Assembly: GCF_950101795.1 (NCBI RefSeq)
Contig: NZ_CATNLZ010000001.1
Span: 929,133 to 993,132, forward strand
Reading direction: 5' to 3'
Origin: Nocardioides sp. T2.26MG-1
GTDB lineage: Bacteria; Actinomycetota; Actinomycetes; Propionibacteriales; Nocardioidaceae
DNA length: 64,000 nucleotides
Of this stretch, positions 46,653 to 55,270 are shown one piece after another. Position numbers and translations under genes: made by a program. Position 1 is the first letter of the stretch. The number at the start of each line of letters is the position of its first letter. The notes beneath the pieces are model-generated. The model saw only the letters and a program-made list of their open reading frames with translations. It was not told the origin of the DNA and made no database searches.

Positions 46653-47999
46653 TCACCGGGCCGGGGCGGGCGGCACGTTGTGGTTCAGCGCGAACACGTT
46701 GTCGGGGTCGTAGCGACGCTTGACCTCGGCGAGCCGGGCGTACGTCGCCGGCGGGTACGCCGACGCCAGGTCCGCGGCGGCCGCCGAGCCCTGGAAGTTG
46801 ATGTACGTGCCGGTGCCGTGCGCCGCGACGGCACGCCAGGGCGTGTGGGCCTCCTCGACGTCGGCGTCGGAGGCCGTCCCCGGGAGCATCACCATCCCGA
46901 CGACCATCGCCTCGGCGTCCCGGTGCGCGAACGCCGTGGCGTCGGCCGGCACCCGGCCGAACGCGCCGCCCAGGCTGCGGATCGCGACCGCGTTGGGGGT
47001 CGGCGCGGCGTGGGCGCGCACGATCTCGGCGAGCACCTCGTCGCCGAGCTCGGGCACGAGCGCGTTGCGGGCGGACAGCCGCAGGCCCGGCGGCTGCTGG
47101 GCAGGCTCGAGGACCTCGGCGTACCGGACCTCGCGGATCGCCGCCTCCGCCACCGCACCCAGCTCGAGCAGCGGCTCGATGGCGGCGTCGGCGGCCTCCA
47201 CGGGCGCGCCCGGCTGCCCGGCGTAGCAGAGCAGCACGATGGCCGGCGGTGCCCCGGGCATCCGCGGCGGGAGCGCGATCGTGCTCGAGAGCTCGTCGGG
47301 CGCGGACCGCATCGCGTCGCGCCAGCGGCGCAGCAGGTCGGTGGTCTCGGTGTCGTCGGCGACCTGGTAGGTGACGGTCCCGTGGTGGACGGTGGCGACC
47401 TCCTGGGCGACGAGGTCGAAGTCGACCACCACGCCGAAGTTGCCGCCGCCGCCCCGAAGCGCCCAGAACAGCTCGGGATGCTCGTGCTCGGACGCGCTCA
47501 GCAGCCGGCCGTCCGCCGTCACGACCCGCGCGCCGACCAGGTTGTCGACGGTCAGCCCGTGCCGGCGCACCATCCAGCCCATGCCGCCACCCAGCGTGAG
47601 CCCGCCGACGCCCACCTCGGAGGTGTCCCCGGAGGTGATGCCCCAGCCGAGGGGATCGAGGCGGGCGGCGACGCGCCCCCAGGTGGCGCCCCCGCCGACG
47701 CGCACCAGGCGCCGGTCGGCATCGAGGACCTCGACGCCGTCGAGGTGCCGGAGGTCGAGGACCAGCCCCCCGGTGTTCGTCGCGTGCCCGAGCGGGCCGT
47801 GCCCCCCGGACCGCACCGACACGGCCAGGCCGCGGCGTACGGCGTGGCCGAGCGCGGCCGCGACCTCGTCGGGTGTGCGCGGCCGAGCGATCAGCGCGGG
47901 CGCGCCGGCGCCGGCGAACACCCGAGCGGCGTCGTCGTAGCCGTCGTCGCCGGGTCGCAGCGTCTCGACCGCGAGCTCGGTGGTGTCGTGCAGGGTCAT
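46653..47999 (-). CDS. FAD-linked oxidase, BBE family (PCMH-type)
   Basis: This 448-residue protein has the PCMH FAD domain with VSVRSGGHG (covalent FAD His), GGGATWGRVA, VGVGGLTLGGGMGWMVRRHG and the C-terminal BBE tail RRYDPDNVFALNHNVPP. Members oxidise alcohols, sugars or aromatic compounds using oxygen. An exact ECF41 promoter lies 38 nt upstream, although the sigma gene is about 28 kb away. The stop is only 3 nt from the convergent MerR gene's end. Confidence 0.93.
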   Translation of the reverse strand: MTLHDTTELAVETLRPGDDGYDDAARVFAGAGAPALIARPRTPDEVAAALGHAVRRGLAVSVRSGGHGPLGHATNTGGLVLDLRHLDGVEVLDADRRLVRVGGGATWGRVAARLDPLGWGITSGDTSEVGVGGLTLGGGMGWMVRRHGLTVDNLVGARVVTADGRLLSASEHEHPELFWALRGGGGNFGVVVDFDLVAQEVATVHHGTVTYQVADDTETTDLLRRWRDAMRSAPDELSSTIALPPRMPGAPPAIVLLCYAGQPGAPVEAADAAIEPLLELGAVAEAAIREVRYAEVLEPAQQPPGLRLSARNALVPELGDEVLAEIVRAHAAPTPNAVAIRSLGGAFGRVPADATAFAHRDAEAMVVGMVMLPGTASDADVEEAHTPWRAVAAHGTGTYINFQGSAAAADLASAYPPATYARLAEVKRRYDPDNVFALNHNVPPAPAR

Positions 48000-48037
48000 C
48001 GTCTGCTCCTCTGGGTCTGCGGCGTTCTCACCTCCAC

Positions 48038-48064
48038 GACGAACGCCGGCGGGCAGATGTGACA
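48038..48064 (-). promoter_or_regulatory. ECF41-type promoter for the BBE oxidase gene
   Basis: Minus-strand TGTCACA (48064-48058), 16 nt, CGTC (48041-48038): an exact ECF41 match, 38 nt before the oxidase ATG, the same distance as at the cytochrome b gene. Confidence 0.75.
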
Positions 48065-48146
48065 GTCGGAGCAGGCCGGTCGAGCCGCCGGGTCCCAGCC
48101 CCTACGCTCGGGACGGGCGCGAGACCGGGACCGAAGGAGGCAGGCG

Positions 48147-48632
48147 GTGACCGTGACGATCAGGCCGGCGACGGAGGACGACACCGGCGTCCTGCACCGG
48201 TTCGTGGTGGAGCTCGCCGAGGCCGAGGAGTTCCCCGGCAAGGTGCACGCCCGACCCGAGGACCTCGCGAGCGCGCTGTTCGGCGCGGACCCGGTGGCCA
48301 GCGCCCTGGTCGCCGAGGTGGACGGCGAGCCGGCCGGGTTCGCGCTCTACTACTTCGCCTACAGCACGATCATGGGCCGGCGCACACTGCACCTCGAGGA
48401 CCTGTACGTCGTCCCCGAGCACCGCAGCCGGGGCGCGGGGCGGATCCTGCTCGGTGAGCTCGCCCGGACCGCCCAGCAGCACGCGTGTGCCCGGTTCGAG
48501 TGGTGGGTGCTGCGCACCAACGACCCGGCGATCGCGTTCTATCGCCGCCTCGGAGCCCGCGAGGTCGAGGAGATCCACGTGATGCGCCTCGAGGGGCCCG
48601 GACTGGCGGAGCTCGCCGAGGTCCGGGGCTGA
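48147..48632 (+). CDS. GNAT family N-acetyltransferase
   Basis: This 161-residue protein has the GNAT motif A with LEDLYVVPEHRSRGAGRIL (the R-x-x-G-x-G/A loop) and the C-terminal NDPAIAFYRRLGAREVEE. It resembles diamine/spermidine-type acetyltransferases (Ala-Glu-rich start VTIRPATEDDTGVLHRFV). The GTG start has a strong AAGGAGG. It is divergent from the BBE oxidase and is followed by the ArsR gene. Confidence 0.9.
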   Translation: MTVTIRPATEDDTGVLHRFVVELAEAEEFPGKVHARPEDLASALFGADPVASALVAEVDGEPAGFALYYFAYSTIMGRRTLHLEDLYVVPEHRSRGAGRILLGELARTAQQHACARFEWWVLRTNDPAIAFYRRLGAREVEEIHVMRLEGPGLAELAEVRG

Positions 48633-48639
48633 CCGACCC

Positions 48640-48669
48640 TTGACATGCAAGTGAGCGCTTGCCTATCGT
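48640..48669 (+). promoter_or_regulatory. Promoter of arsR-VOC pair with embedded operator
   Basis: TTGACA (48640-48645) and TATCGT (48664-48669) have an 18-bp spacer holding GCAAGTGAGCGCTTGC (48647-48662), an inverted repeat with GCAAG/CTTGC arms. ArsR repressors typically bind here. The predicted start of transcription (about 48677) coincides with a GTG codon, so the mRNA is probably leaderless. Confidence 0.65.
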
Positions 48670-48676
48670 GCGGGAC

Positions 48677-48964
48677 GTGGCCGATGTGTTCCGCGCTCTC
48701 GACGACGAGACCCGGCGACTCATCCTGGACGAGCTCGCGATCGAGGACGGCCGGACGCTGTTCGACATCTGCACGCTGCTCACGATGCGCCACGGCGTGG
48801 CCTCGACGCGTCAGGCGATCTCGCAGCACCTCGCGGTGCTCGAGGATGCCGGCCTCGTGACGACGGAGCGTCGGGGCCGCACCAAGGTGCACTACTTCGA
48901 CCCAACGCCCCTGGCCGCGATCACCCGGCGCTGGCCGATCGACCGAGAGGACACCCACCCATGA
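48677..48964 (+). CDS. ArsR family winged-helix regulator
   Basis: This 95-residue protein begins VADVFRALDDETRRLILDEL, the standard ArsR opening, with recognition-helix TRQAISQHLAVLEDAGLV and the beta-wing ERRGRTKVHYFDP. No metal-binding Cys set is seen. The GTG at 48677 is chosen rather than TTG at 48659 because it sits at the predicted transcription start. It overlaps the VOC gene (ATGA), forming a two-gene operon. These ArsR-VOC pairs are common and usually autoregulated. Confidence 0.88.
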   Translation: MADVFRALDDETRRLILDELAIEDGRTLFDICTLLTMRHGVASTRQAISQHLAVLEDAGLVTTERRGRTKVHYFDPTPLAAITRRWPIDREDTHP

Positions 48965-49350
48965 GAGTCAGGCTCGCCACCGTCTTCGTCGACGACCTGA
49001 GGGAGGCGCTCGCCTTCTACACCGAGGTCCTGGGCTTCACCAAGAAGCGCGACATCCCGCTCGGGGGCGGGGCCTCCTGGATCACGGTGGTGTCGCCCGA
49101 GGAGCCGATGGGCGCCGAGCTCCTGTTGGAGCCCGCCGGCCATCCGGCGGTGGCTCCCTACCGGGACGCGTTGGTCTCGGACGGCATCCCGCTCGCCCAG
49201 TTCATGGTCGACGACGTACAGGCGGAGCACGGTCGCCTCACCGAGCTGGGGGTGGCGTTCACCCAGAAGCCGACCGACATCGGGGACTTCTGGGTCGCCG
49301 TGTTCGACGACACCTGCGGCAACCTCATCCAGATCGTGTCCGAGAAGTAG
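48961..49350 (+). CDS. VOC family protein (glyoxalase/bleomycin-resistance fold)
   Basis: This 129-residue protein has the two-module VOC fold: MRVRLATVFVDDLREALAFY, VLGFTKKRDIPLGGGASWI and a C-terminal FDDTCGNLIQI with the Glu/Asn end. It resembles the small VOC proteins that accompany ArsR regulators; the substrate is unknown. The ATG overlaps the arsR stop by 4 nt. Confidence 0.88.
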   Translation: MRVRLATVFVDDLREALAFYTEVLGFTKKRDIPLGGGASWITVVSPEEPMGAELLLEPAGHPAVAPYRDALVSDGIPLAQFMVDDVQAEHGRLTELGVAFTQKPTDIGDFWVAVFDDTCGNLIQIVSEK

Positions 49351-49365
49351 CGCCGAGCCGGCGCC

Positions 49366-49947
49366 CTACGTGCGCCGACCGGCCCGCCACTCGTCGGCGA
49401 GCAGCGCGTAGGCGTACCCGTCCAACCACCGGCCCGACCGGTGCAGCGAGTCGCGGACGTTGTGCGCCTCGCGGCGCAGGCCGACCCGCTCCATGAGCCG
49501 CCAGGACGCCGTGTTGTCGGCGAAGCACAGCGCGGTGACCCGACGCAGTCCCAGGTCCTCGAAGCAGATCCGGAGCAGCTCGGCGACCGCCTCGGTGGCA
49601 TAGCCGCGGCCGCCGTGCGCGGGGTCGACCGTCCAGCCCAGCTCGGCCTGCACCCCCTTCGCCCGGTCGGCCACCTCGCCCTGGGACCAGGCGTCCTCGA
49701 TGCGCACCATGAGGTCGCCGACCACCGAGCCGTCGCGCTCGACCACGAGCGTGCTCGCGAGCCGGTCCGGGGCGAGGAAGTGCTCGGCGTACGCGTCCCG
49801 GTCGGGGGTGGCCCAGGTGACCCACTCGCCGACCTCGGGCAGGCGGCGGAACGCCCACGTCGCGTCGAGGTCTCCGGCCGTGGCCGGGCGGATCGTGAGC
49901 CGGTCCGTGGAGGCCGGCCAGGAGAGGGCGCTGAGGTCCTGAGGCAT
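49366..49947 (-). CDS. GNAT family N-acetyltransferase (RimJ/RimL type)
   Basis: This 193-residue protein begins with TDRLTIRPATAGDLDATWAF and has AELGWTVDPAHGGRGYATEA (acetyl-CoA loop G-x-G-Y) and FADNTASWRLMERVGLRRE. The length and motifs match RimJ/RimL acetyltransferases. A closing WLDGYAYALLADEW is typical. It is convergent with the VOC gene. Confidence 0.9.
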   Translation of the reverse strand: MPQDLSALSWPASTDRLTIRPATAGDLDATWAFRRLPEVGEWVTWATPDRDAYAEHFLAPDRLASTLVVERDGSVVGDLMVRIEDAWSQGEVADRAKGVQAELGWTVDPAHGGRGYATEAVAELLRICFEDLGLRRVTALCFADNTASWRLMERVGLRREAHNVRDSLHRSGRWLDGYAYALLADEWRAGRRT

Positions 49948-49994
49948 GCGATCATCCTGGCCTGGCCGGTGGTCCTCGGGGAGGTGGTTTTCGG

Positions 49995-50834
49995 GTGGCC
50001 CGGAGCACGACTCGCCCGATCGTGACGGTCGGACCCGTGCGGGTGACCGCCGTGCTCGACGCGACGGGGCCGTTCTTCACGCCCCTGGCCGACGCGTTCC
50101 CCGGCGCCACGCCGGAGCTGCGCGAGGCCGCCGAGCGGCTCGACCCAGGGCCGTCAGCGCCCGACGGCGAGTGGTGGCTCGCGTTCCGTGCGTACGTCGT
50201 CGAGGTCGGTGACCGGGTGGTGCTGGTCGACACGGGCGCGGCCAGCGACACCGCCCTCCGGCCGTCGTGGGCGCCCGGACCCGACACCCACCTGGTGCGC
50301 CGGATCGCCGACCAGGCCGGGGTCCTGGCCGCGGACGTCACCGACGTCGTGCTGACCCACCTGCACGCCGACCATGCCGCGGGCAGTGTGGACGGGTCCG
50401 GCGCGCCGGCATTCCCGAACGCGACGTACCTGGTGCAGGACGCCGACCTCGCCGCGCTCGGCCCCGGCACGCTGCTGCGGACCGGTCTCGTCGAGCCGCT
50501 CCTCGGCGCCGGCCAGCTGCGCGGCTGCGCCGGCGAGGTCGAGCTGGCCTCGGCCGGCGGCGTCTCCGCCCGCCTGGTCCCGACGCCCGGCCACACCCCG
50601 GGGCACCAGAGCCTGGTGATCGCGGCGGACGACGATCTCGTGGTGCTCGCCGGCGACGTGTTCCTGCACGAGCTCCAGGTGATCGAGCCCGGCCGGCCCT
50701 ACGCCCACGACGCCGACCCGGCGCTGGCCGAGCGTACCCGCATCGGCCTGCTCGACCGACTCGCCGAGCACGGCGGCCGGCTCGGCACCGCCCACCTGCG
50801 TGCGCCGTACCTCGAGGTCGAGGCGCGCCGCTGA
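49995..50834 (+). CDS. Metallo-beta-lactamase fold hydrolase
   Basis: This 279-residue protein has the MBL metal motif THLHADHAAG (the His-x-His-x-Asp-His), a later GHTPGHQSLV and GDVFLHELQV, and a final HLRAPY His. It resembles the AttM/quorum-quenching or glyoxalase II-like group of secondary MBL enzymes. The GTG start has only a weak ribosome site. It stands alone before the ROK operon. Confidence 0.88.
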   Translation: MARSTTRPIVTVGPVRVTAVLDATGPFFTPLADAFPGATPELREAAERLDPGPSAPDGEWWLAFRAYVVEVGDRVVLVDTGAASDTALRPSWAPGPDTHLVRRIADQAGVLAADVTDVVLTHLHADHAAGSVDGSGAPAFPNATYLVQDADLAALGPGTLLRTGLVEPLLGAGQLRGCAGEVELASAGGVSARLVPTPGHTPGHQSLVIAADDDLVVLAGDVFLHELQVIEPGRPYAHDADPALAERTRIGLLDRLAEHGGRLGTAHLRAPYLEVEARR

Positions 50835-50883
50835 GCGGTGCGGTGCCGCTCCGATCGGATCCGCGATCCGGAGCCTGTGACTG

Positions 50884-50918
50884 TTGACACGCACTTAATT
50901 TTGGACTAAACAAAGTCC
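50884..50918 (+). promoter_or_regulatory. Promoter/operator region of the ROK sugar operon
   Basis: TTGACA (50884-50889) is followed by an AT-rich stretch (50894-50917) with TTAATTTTGG and TAAACAAAGTCC, a rare composition in this window and typical of ROK-family operators (TTTAGT.CAAA-like). It lies 25-60 nt before the ROK gene's ATG and probably gives autoregulation. Confidence 0.5.
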
Positions 50919-50942
50919 TGAAGTAAGTCCGCCGACCTGAGG

Positions 50943-52154
50943 ATGCCGATGCCCGCTCCGTCCACGACCCGCGGCGGCGACCTGCTGCCGGCAGCGATCC
51001 TCGGCCTGCTGGGCAGCCGCGGCTCGTCGTCGCGAGCGGACATCGCCCGGCTGCTGCGGGTGAGCCCGGCGGCGGTCACCCAGGCGACCAAGAGCCTCAT
51101 CGCGCGGGGACTGGTGGCCGAGCTCGAGGCCGAGCCGTCGCGAGGCGGCCGGCCCGCGCGCCTGCTCGGCCTGGTCAGCGAGGCGGCCAGCGCCATCGGC
51201 GTCAAGGTCACCGCGGACCACGTCGCGACCGTGCGGGTCACCCTGGACGGCCTGGTCGAGGCCTACAGCACCCGCGCCTTCGACCCCTCGGCCCCCGACG
51301 CGCTGGACCGGCTCGGCCGGCTGCTCGCCGAGGCCGTCGCCGCCCACGAGGGCACCCTCCTCGGTGTCGGTGTCGGCGTGCCCGGCTCCGTGGACTCGCA
51401 GGCGTCCGGCGTCGTGACCGCCCCGACGCTGGGCTGGGCCGAGCTGCCGGTCGGCGCCCACCTCCGGGCCGAGCTCGGCGTCCCCGTGCTGCTCGACAAT
51501 GACGTCAACACGCTCGCCGCCGCCGAGCGGCTCTACGGCGTGGGCCAGGACGCGGCGTCGTACGTCGTGGTCACCATCGGCCGCGGCATCGGCTGCGGCG
51601 TCGTCGTCGACGGCTCGATCTACCGCGGCGCCCGCGGCGGCGCCGGCGAGATCGGGCACATCCCGGTCGCCGACGGCCCGGACTGCGCCTGCGGCGGCAC
51701 CGGCTGTCTGGAGGCCCTGATCGGCGAGGACGCGCTGGTGCGCCGGGCCCGGGAGGAGGGCCTGATCGGGCCCGCCCAGGGCATCGCCGAGCTGGCCGGC
51801 ACCGCCGACGACGGCGTCGCGGGCGCGCTCGAGATCTTCGCGACCGCGGGGCGGCTGCTCGGCCGGGCCCTGGCGGGGGTGGTCCACACGATCGACCCCG
51901 GCGTCGTGGTGATCCAGGGCGAGGGCGTGACCGCGTGGCGGCACTGGCAGTCGCCGTTCGAGACGTCGTTCCGCCGCCACCTGATGCCGAGCCGCCGCTC
52001 GCTGCGCTACCAGGTGCACGCCTGGTCCGAGCAGCAGTGGACGCTCGGGGCGGCCAGCCTCGTGCTCGCCGCGCCCTTCGACTCCACCGACACCGCGGGC
52101 GAGCAGGGCCGCCTGGTGCGCGCCCGGCTGCAGGACCCCGAGGGCGGCGCGTGA
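50943..52154 (+). CDS. ROK family transcriptional regulator
   Basis: This 403-residue protein has an N-terminal winged helix (about 12-70: [20 protein letters not shown]) and a ROK ATPase-like domain with [35 protein letters not shown] and the zinc motif [10 protein letters not shown] (about 240-250). Such proteins bind sugars through the ROK fold. It is the first gene of the sugar operon and abuts the permease gene. Confidence 0.92.
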   Translation: MPMPAPSTTRGGDLLPAAILGLLGSRGSSSRADIARLLRVSPAAVTQATKSLIARGLVAELEAEPSRGGRPARLLGLVSEAASAIGVKVTADHVATVRVTLDGLVEAYSTRAFDPSAPDALDRLGRLLAEAVAAHEGTLLGVGVGVPGSVDSQASGVVTAPTLGWAELPVGAHLRAELGVPVLLDNDVNTLAAAERLYGVGQDAASYVVVTIGRGIGCGVVVDGSIYRGARGGAGEIGHIPVADGPDCACGGTGCLEALIGEDALVRRAREEGLIGPAQGIAELAGTADDGVAGALEIFATAGRLLGRALAGVVHTIDPGVVVIQGEGVTAWRHWQSPFETSFRRHLMPSRRSLRYQVHAWSEQQWTLGAASLVLAAPFDSTDTAGEQGRLVRARLQDPEGGA

Positions 52155-53032
52155 TGCAGCGCAGCCGCTGGCGCACGCTCGGCTGGGCGCTCGTCTTCCT
52201 CGGCCCCAGCGCGGTGCCGCTGGTGCTGTTCACCGCGGTGCCGATGGTCTCCTCGGCGTGGGTGAGCCTCCACGAGTGGAACCTCATCTCCGACATGCGG
52301 TGGGTGGGTCTGGACAACTACCGCAGCCTGCTGACCGACCCCGCGACCCGCGAGGTCTTCTGGCACACCCTGCTCTTCGTCGCGGGCTACCTGCCGCTGG
52401 TGTACGTCGGCGGGCTGGGGCTCGCGGTCGCGCTCAACCGCCGGATGCCCGCCAACGCGTTCTTCCGGGCCGCCTACTTCCTGCCGGTCGTCACCAGCTG
52501 GGTCGTGGTCGCGCTCGTGTGGCAATGGCTGCTCAACCCCAGCGACGGCCTGGTCAACCACCTCCTCGGCGCGGTCGGTCTCGGCCAGCCCGGCTGGTGG
52601 ACCGATCCGACCTGGGCGCTGCCGTCGGTGATCCTCGCGTCGGCCTGGAAGGACCTCGGATTCGTGATGGTGATCCTGCTCGCCGGGCTGCAGTCGATCC
52701 CCGGGGACGTGCTCGAGGCGGCCGACGTGGACGGCGCCGGCGGCTGGCGGCGCTTCTGGCACGTCACGCTGCCGCTGCTGTCGCCCTCGACGTTCTTCGT
52801 GGTCGTGATCTCGCTGATCAACGGCTTCCAGGTCTTCGACCAGGTCTTCGTGATGACCGGCGGCGGGCCCGCGGGCTCCAGCCAGGTCGTGGTCGGCCGG
52901 ATCTACGACCTGACGTTCCGCTACGGCCGGGCCGGCGAGGCCTCGGCCCTGTCGTGGCTGCTCTTCGCGGTGATCCTGGCGATCACCGCTGTGCAGATCC
53001 GCGGCCAGAAGCGGTGGGTGCACCATGCCTGA
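52154..53032 (+). CDS. ABC sugar importer permease (MalF type)
   Basis: This 292-residue membrane protein has six helices and the EAA loop LEAADVDGAGGWRRFWHVTL, the ATPase contact of sugar ABC importers. It starts RSRWRTLGWALVFLGPSAVP. It overlaps the ROK stop (TGATG) and the second permease by 8 nt, forming one transcription unit. Confidence 0.93.
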   Translation: MQRSRWRTLGWALVFLGPSAVPLVLFTAVPMVSSAWVSLHEWNLISDMRWVGLDNYRSLLTDPATREVFWHTLLFVAGYLPLVYVGGLGLAVALNRRMPANAFFRAAYFLPVVTSWVVVALVWQWLLNPSDGLVNHLLGAVGLGQPGWWTDPTWALPSVILASAWKDLGFVMVILLAGLQSIPGDVLEAADVDGAGGWRRFWHVTLPLLSPSTFFVVVISLINGFQVFDQVFVMTGGGPAGSSQVVVGRIYDLTFRYGRAGEASALSWLLFAVILAITAVQIRGQKRWVHHA

Positions 53033-53864
53033 GGCCGCCCGCACCCCCACCGCTGCCCGGGTCCGCTCGGCCGGGATCTTCGCGCTGGTCGTCCTCGGCG
53101 CGGTCGTCATGCTGTTCCCGTTCCTGTGGACGGTGATCACCTCGATCACCCCCGACGGCAACCTGGCCGACGGCCCCACGCTGTTCGTGGACGACCCGAC
53201 GCTCGCGGCCTACCGGGCGCTGGTCGATGCCGTGCCGATCTGGCGGATCCTGGTCAACTCGTTCGCGATCGCGATCGTCTCGACCCTGCTGCAGCTGGTC
53301 ACCGGCTCGATGGCGGCCTACGGCTTCGCGCGGCTGCGGTTCCCGGGCCGCAACGTGGTCTTCGCGCTCTACCTGGCGACGATGATGGTGCCGCTGCAGG
53401 TCCTCGTCGTGCCGCTGTTCATCGAGATGAAGACCCTCAACCTGCAGGACACCTACCTCGGCCTGCTCGCCCCGTCGTTCGCGTCGGCGTTCGGCGTCTT
53501 CCTGCTCAAGCAGGCGGTCGAGACCGTGCCGCTCGAGCTCGACGAGGCCGCCACCATCGACGGCGCCGGGCACCTGCGCATCTTCGGCACGATCGTGCTC
53601 CCGCTGATCCGGCCCGCGCTCGCCACGGTCGCGGTGTTCGCGTTCATGGCCTCGTGGAACAGCTTCCTGTGGCCGCTGGTGGTGATCCGCTCACCCGAGC
53701 TGATGACCCTCCCCCTCGGCCTGTCGACGCTCCAGGGCCAGTTCACCACCCGCTGGGACGTGGTGATGGCCGGCTCGGTGGTCTCGATCGTCCCGATCGC
53801 CCTCGTCTACCTCCTCGCGCAGCGCCACGTCGTCGCCGGCATCGCGCACACCGGCATCAAGTGA
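53025..53864 (+). CDS. ABC sugar importer permease (MalG type)
   Basis: This 279-residue membrane protein has six helices and the EAA loop LDEAATIDGAGHLRIFGTIV. It pairs with the preceding permease. No ATPase gene is present, so, as in many actinobacteria, a shared MsiK-type ATPase encoded elsewhere probably powers it. The substrate-binding lipoprotein gene follows 70 nt later, after a 6-bp hairpin (53898-53913). Confidence 0.93.
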   Translation: MPEAARTPTAARVRSAGIFALVVLGAVVMLFPFLWTVITSITPDGNLADGPTLFVDDPTLAAYRALVDAVPIWRILVNSFAIAIVSTLLQLVTGSMAAYGFARLRFPGRNVVFALYLATMMVPLQVLVVPLFIEMKTLNLQDTYLGLLAPSFASAFGVFLLKQAVETVPLELDEAATIDGAGHLRIFGTIVLPLIRPALATVAVFAFMASWNSFLWPLVVIRSPELMTLPLGLSTLQGQFTTRWDVVMAGSVVSIVPIALVYLLAQRHVVAGIAHTGIK

Positions 53865-53934
53865 CCCACCCGCCCTCCAGAACACCCCCGACTTCCCCGG
53901 TCGCCGACGACCGCGGACGACGAAAGGAACACCG

Positions 53935-55197
53935 ATGAAGAACAACCGCAGGCGTCTGACGGCCGTCGCCGTCGCCGGCATCGCCTCCCTCGCCCTGGGC
54001 GCCTGCTCCCAGGGCTCGGCGACGTCGAAGGACGACGACAGCTCCGACGGCCAGACCACGATCACCTACATGGAGTTCTCCTCCAACGGCGGTCACGAAC
54101 AGGACCTGGCCGCGATCGTGGACGCGTTCGAGGCCGACCACCCGGACGTCAAGGTGAAGGTCGAGACCACGCCGTACGACTCCTACTTCACCAAGCTCCA
54201 GACCGCGCTCGCGGGCGGCACCGCCGGCGACACGTTCGAGCTCAACTACGAGAACTTCGTGACGTACGCCGAGAACGGCTCGCTCGCCGAGCTCGGGTCC
54301 TTCGACGAGGCGGCGTACAAGCCGTCGCTGCTGGACGCGTTCGCGCGGGACGGCTCGCAGTACGCGCTGCCGGAGTCGTTCTCCGACGTCGTGCTGTTCT
54401 ACAACAAGGAGCTCTTCGACAAGGCCGGCGTGGAGACCCCCACGTCCGACTGGACCTGGGACGAGGAGGCCGCGGCCGCGAAGAAGCTGACCGACAAGGG
54501 CGCGGGCGTCTGGGGCGACTACCAGCCGGTGCAGTTCTTCGAGTTCTACAAGGCGCTGGCCCAGTCGGGCGGGTCGTTCTTCAACGAGGACCAGACCGAG
54601 GCGACGTTCGACTCACCGGAGGGCGTCGAGGCGGCGCAGTGGCTGGTCGGCAAGCCCGGGAAGACCATGCCGACCGAGGCCGACGGCGCCGGCACCCCGG
54701 ACTTCGACACCAACCTGTTCAAGGACGGAAAGCTCGCGATGTGGCACAGCGGCATCTGGATGTTCGCGGGGCTGGCGGACGCGCCGTTCGACTGGGACAT
54801 CGCCGTCGAGCCCGGCAACACCCAGAAGGCGTCGGCGATGTTCGCCAACGGCGTGGCGGTCAACGCGGCGAGCGACAACAAGGACGCCGCCGAGGAGTGG
54901 CTGTCCTACCTGACCTCGTCCAAGGCCATGGCGGACACGCGCCTGACCACGTCGTGGGAGCTGCCGCCGGTCGCGGACGAGTCGCTGCTCGCGCCGTACC
55001 TCGAGCAGGACAAGCCCGCCAACCGCGCCGCGGTCATGGAGTCGCTGGAGTCCGTGGCGCTGCCGCCGGTCATCGCCCGCCAGGCCGAGATGCAGGACGC
55101 GATCACCAAGGAGCTCGGCGAGGCGGCCGCGGGCCGCAAGAGCGTCGAGGACGCGCTCGCCGACGCGAAGAAGGCCGTCGACGCCCTGCTCGGCTGA
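53935..55197 (+). CDS. Sugar ABC transporter substrate-binding lipoprotein
   Basis: This 420-residue protein has a lipoprotein signal peptide with lipobox LGAC (Cys24) and then a Ser/Asp-rich linker. The mature part is an MBP-type binding protein (ITYMEFSSNGGHEQDLAAIV, then VKVETTPYDSYFTKLQTALA). It lies in the operon with two permeases, ahead of GH15 and GH31 enzymes, so it should bind an alpha-glucan oligosaccharide. A 13-bp hairpin follows it. Confidence 0.93.
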   Translation: MKNNRRRLTAVAVAGIASLALGACSQGSATSKDDDSSDGQTTITYMEFSSNGGHEQDLAAIVDAFEADHPDVKVKVETTPYDSYFTKLQTALAGGTAGDTFELNYENFVTYAENGSLAELGSFDEAAYKPSLLDAFARDGSQYALPESFSDVVLFYNKELFDKAGVETPTSDWTWDEEAAAAKKLTDKGAGVWGDYQPVQFFEFYKALAQSGGSFFNEDQTEATFDSPEGVEAAQWLVGKPGKTMPTEADGAGTPDFDTNLFKDGKLAMWHSGIWMFAGLADAPFDWDIAVEPGNTQKASAMFANGVAVNAASDNKDAAEEWLSYLTSSKAMADTRLTTSWELPPVADESLLAPYLEQDKPANRAAVMESLESVALPPVIARQAEMQDAITKELGEAAAGRKSVEDALADAKKAVDALLG

Positions 55198-55213
55198 GCC
55201 GATCCCACCCCCG

Positions 55214-55245
55214 GACAGGTGGGCCGTCTCGGCGGCCCACCTGTC
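55214..55245 (+). terminator. 13-bp intercistronic hairpin after the binding-protein gene
   Basis: GACAGGTGGGCCG (55214-55226) pairs perfectly with CGGCCCACCTGTC (55233-55245), loop 6 nt. It stands between the binding-protein gene and GH15. It may partly terminate transcription or protect the 3' end of the upstream mRNA so that more binding protein than enzyme is made. Confidence 0.6.
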
Positions 55246-55270
55246 GTCCCCGACGAAGAGAGCCTCTGGC

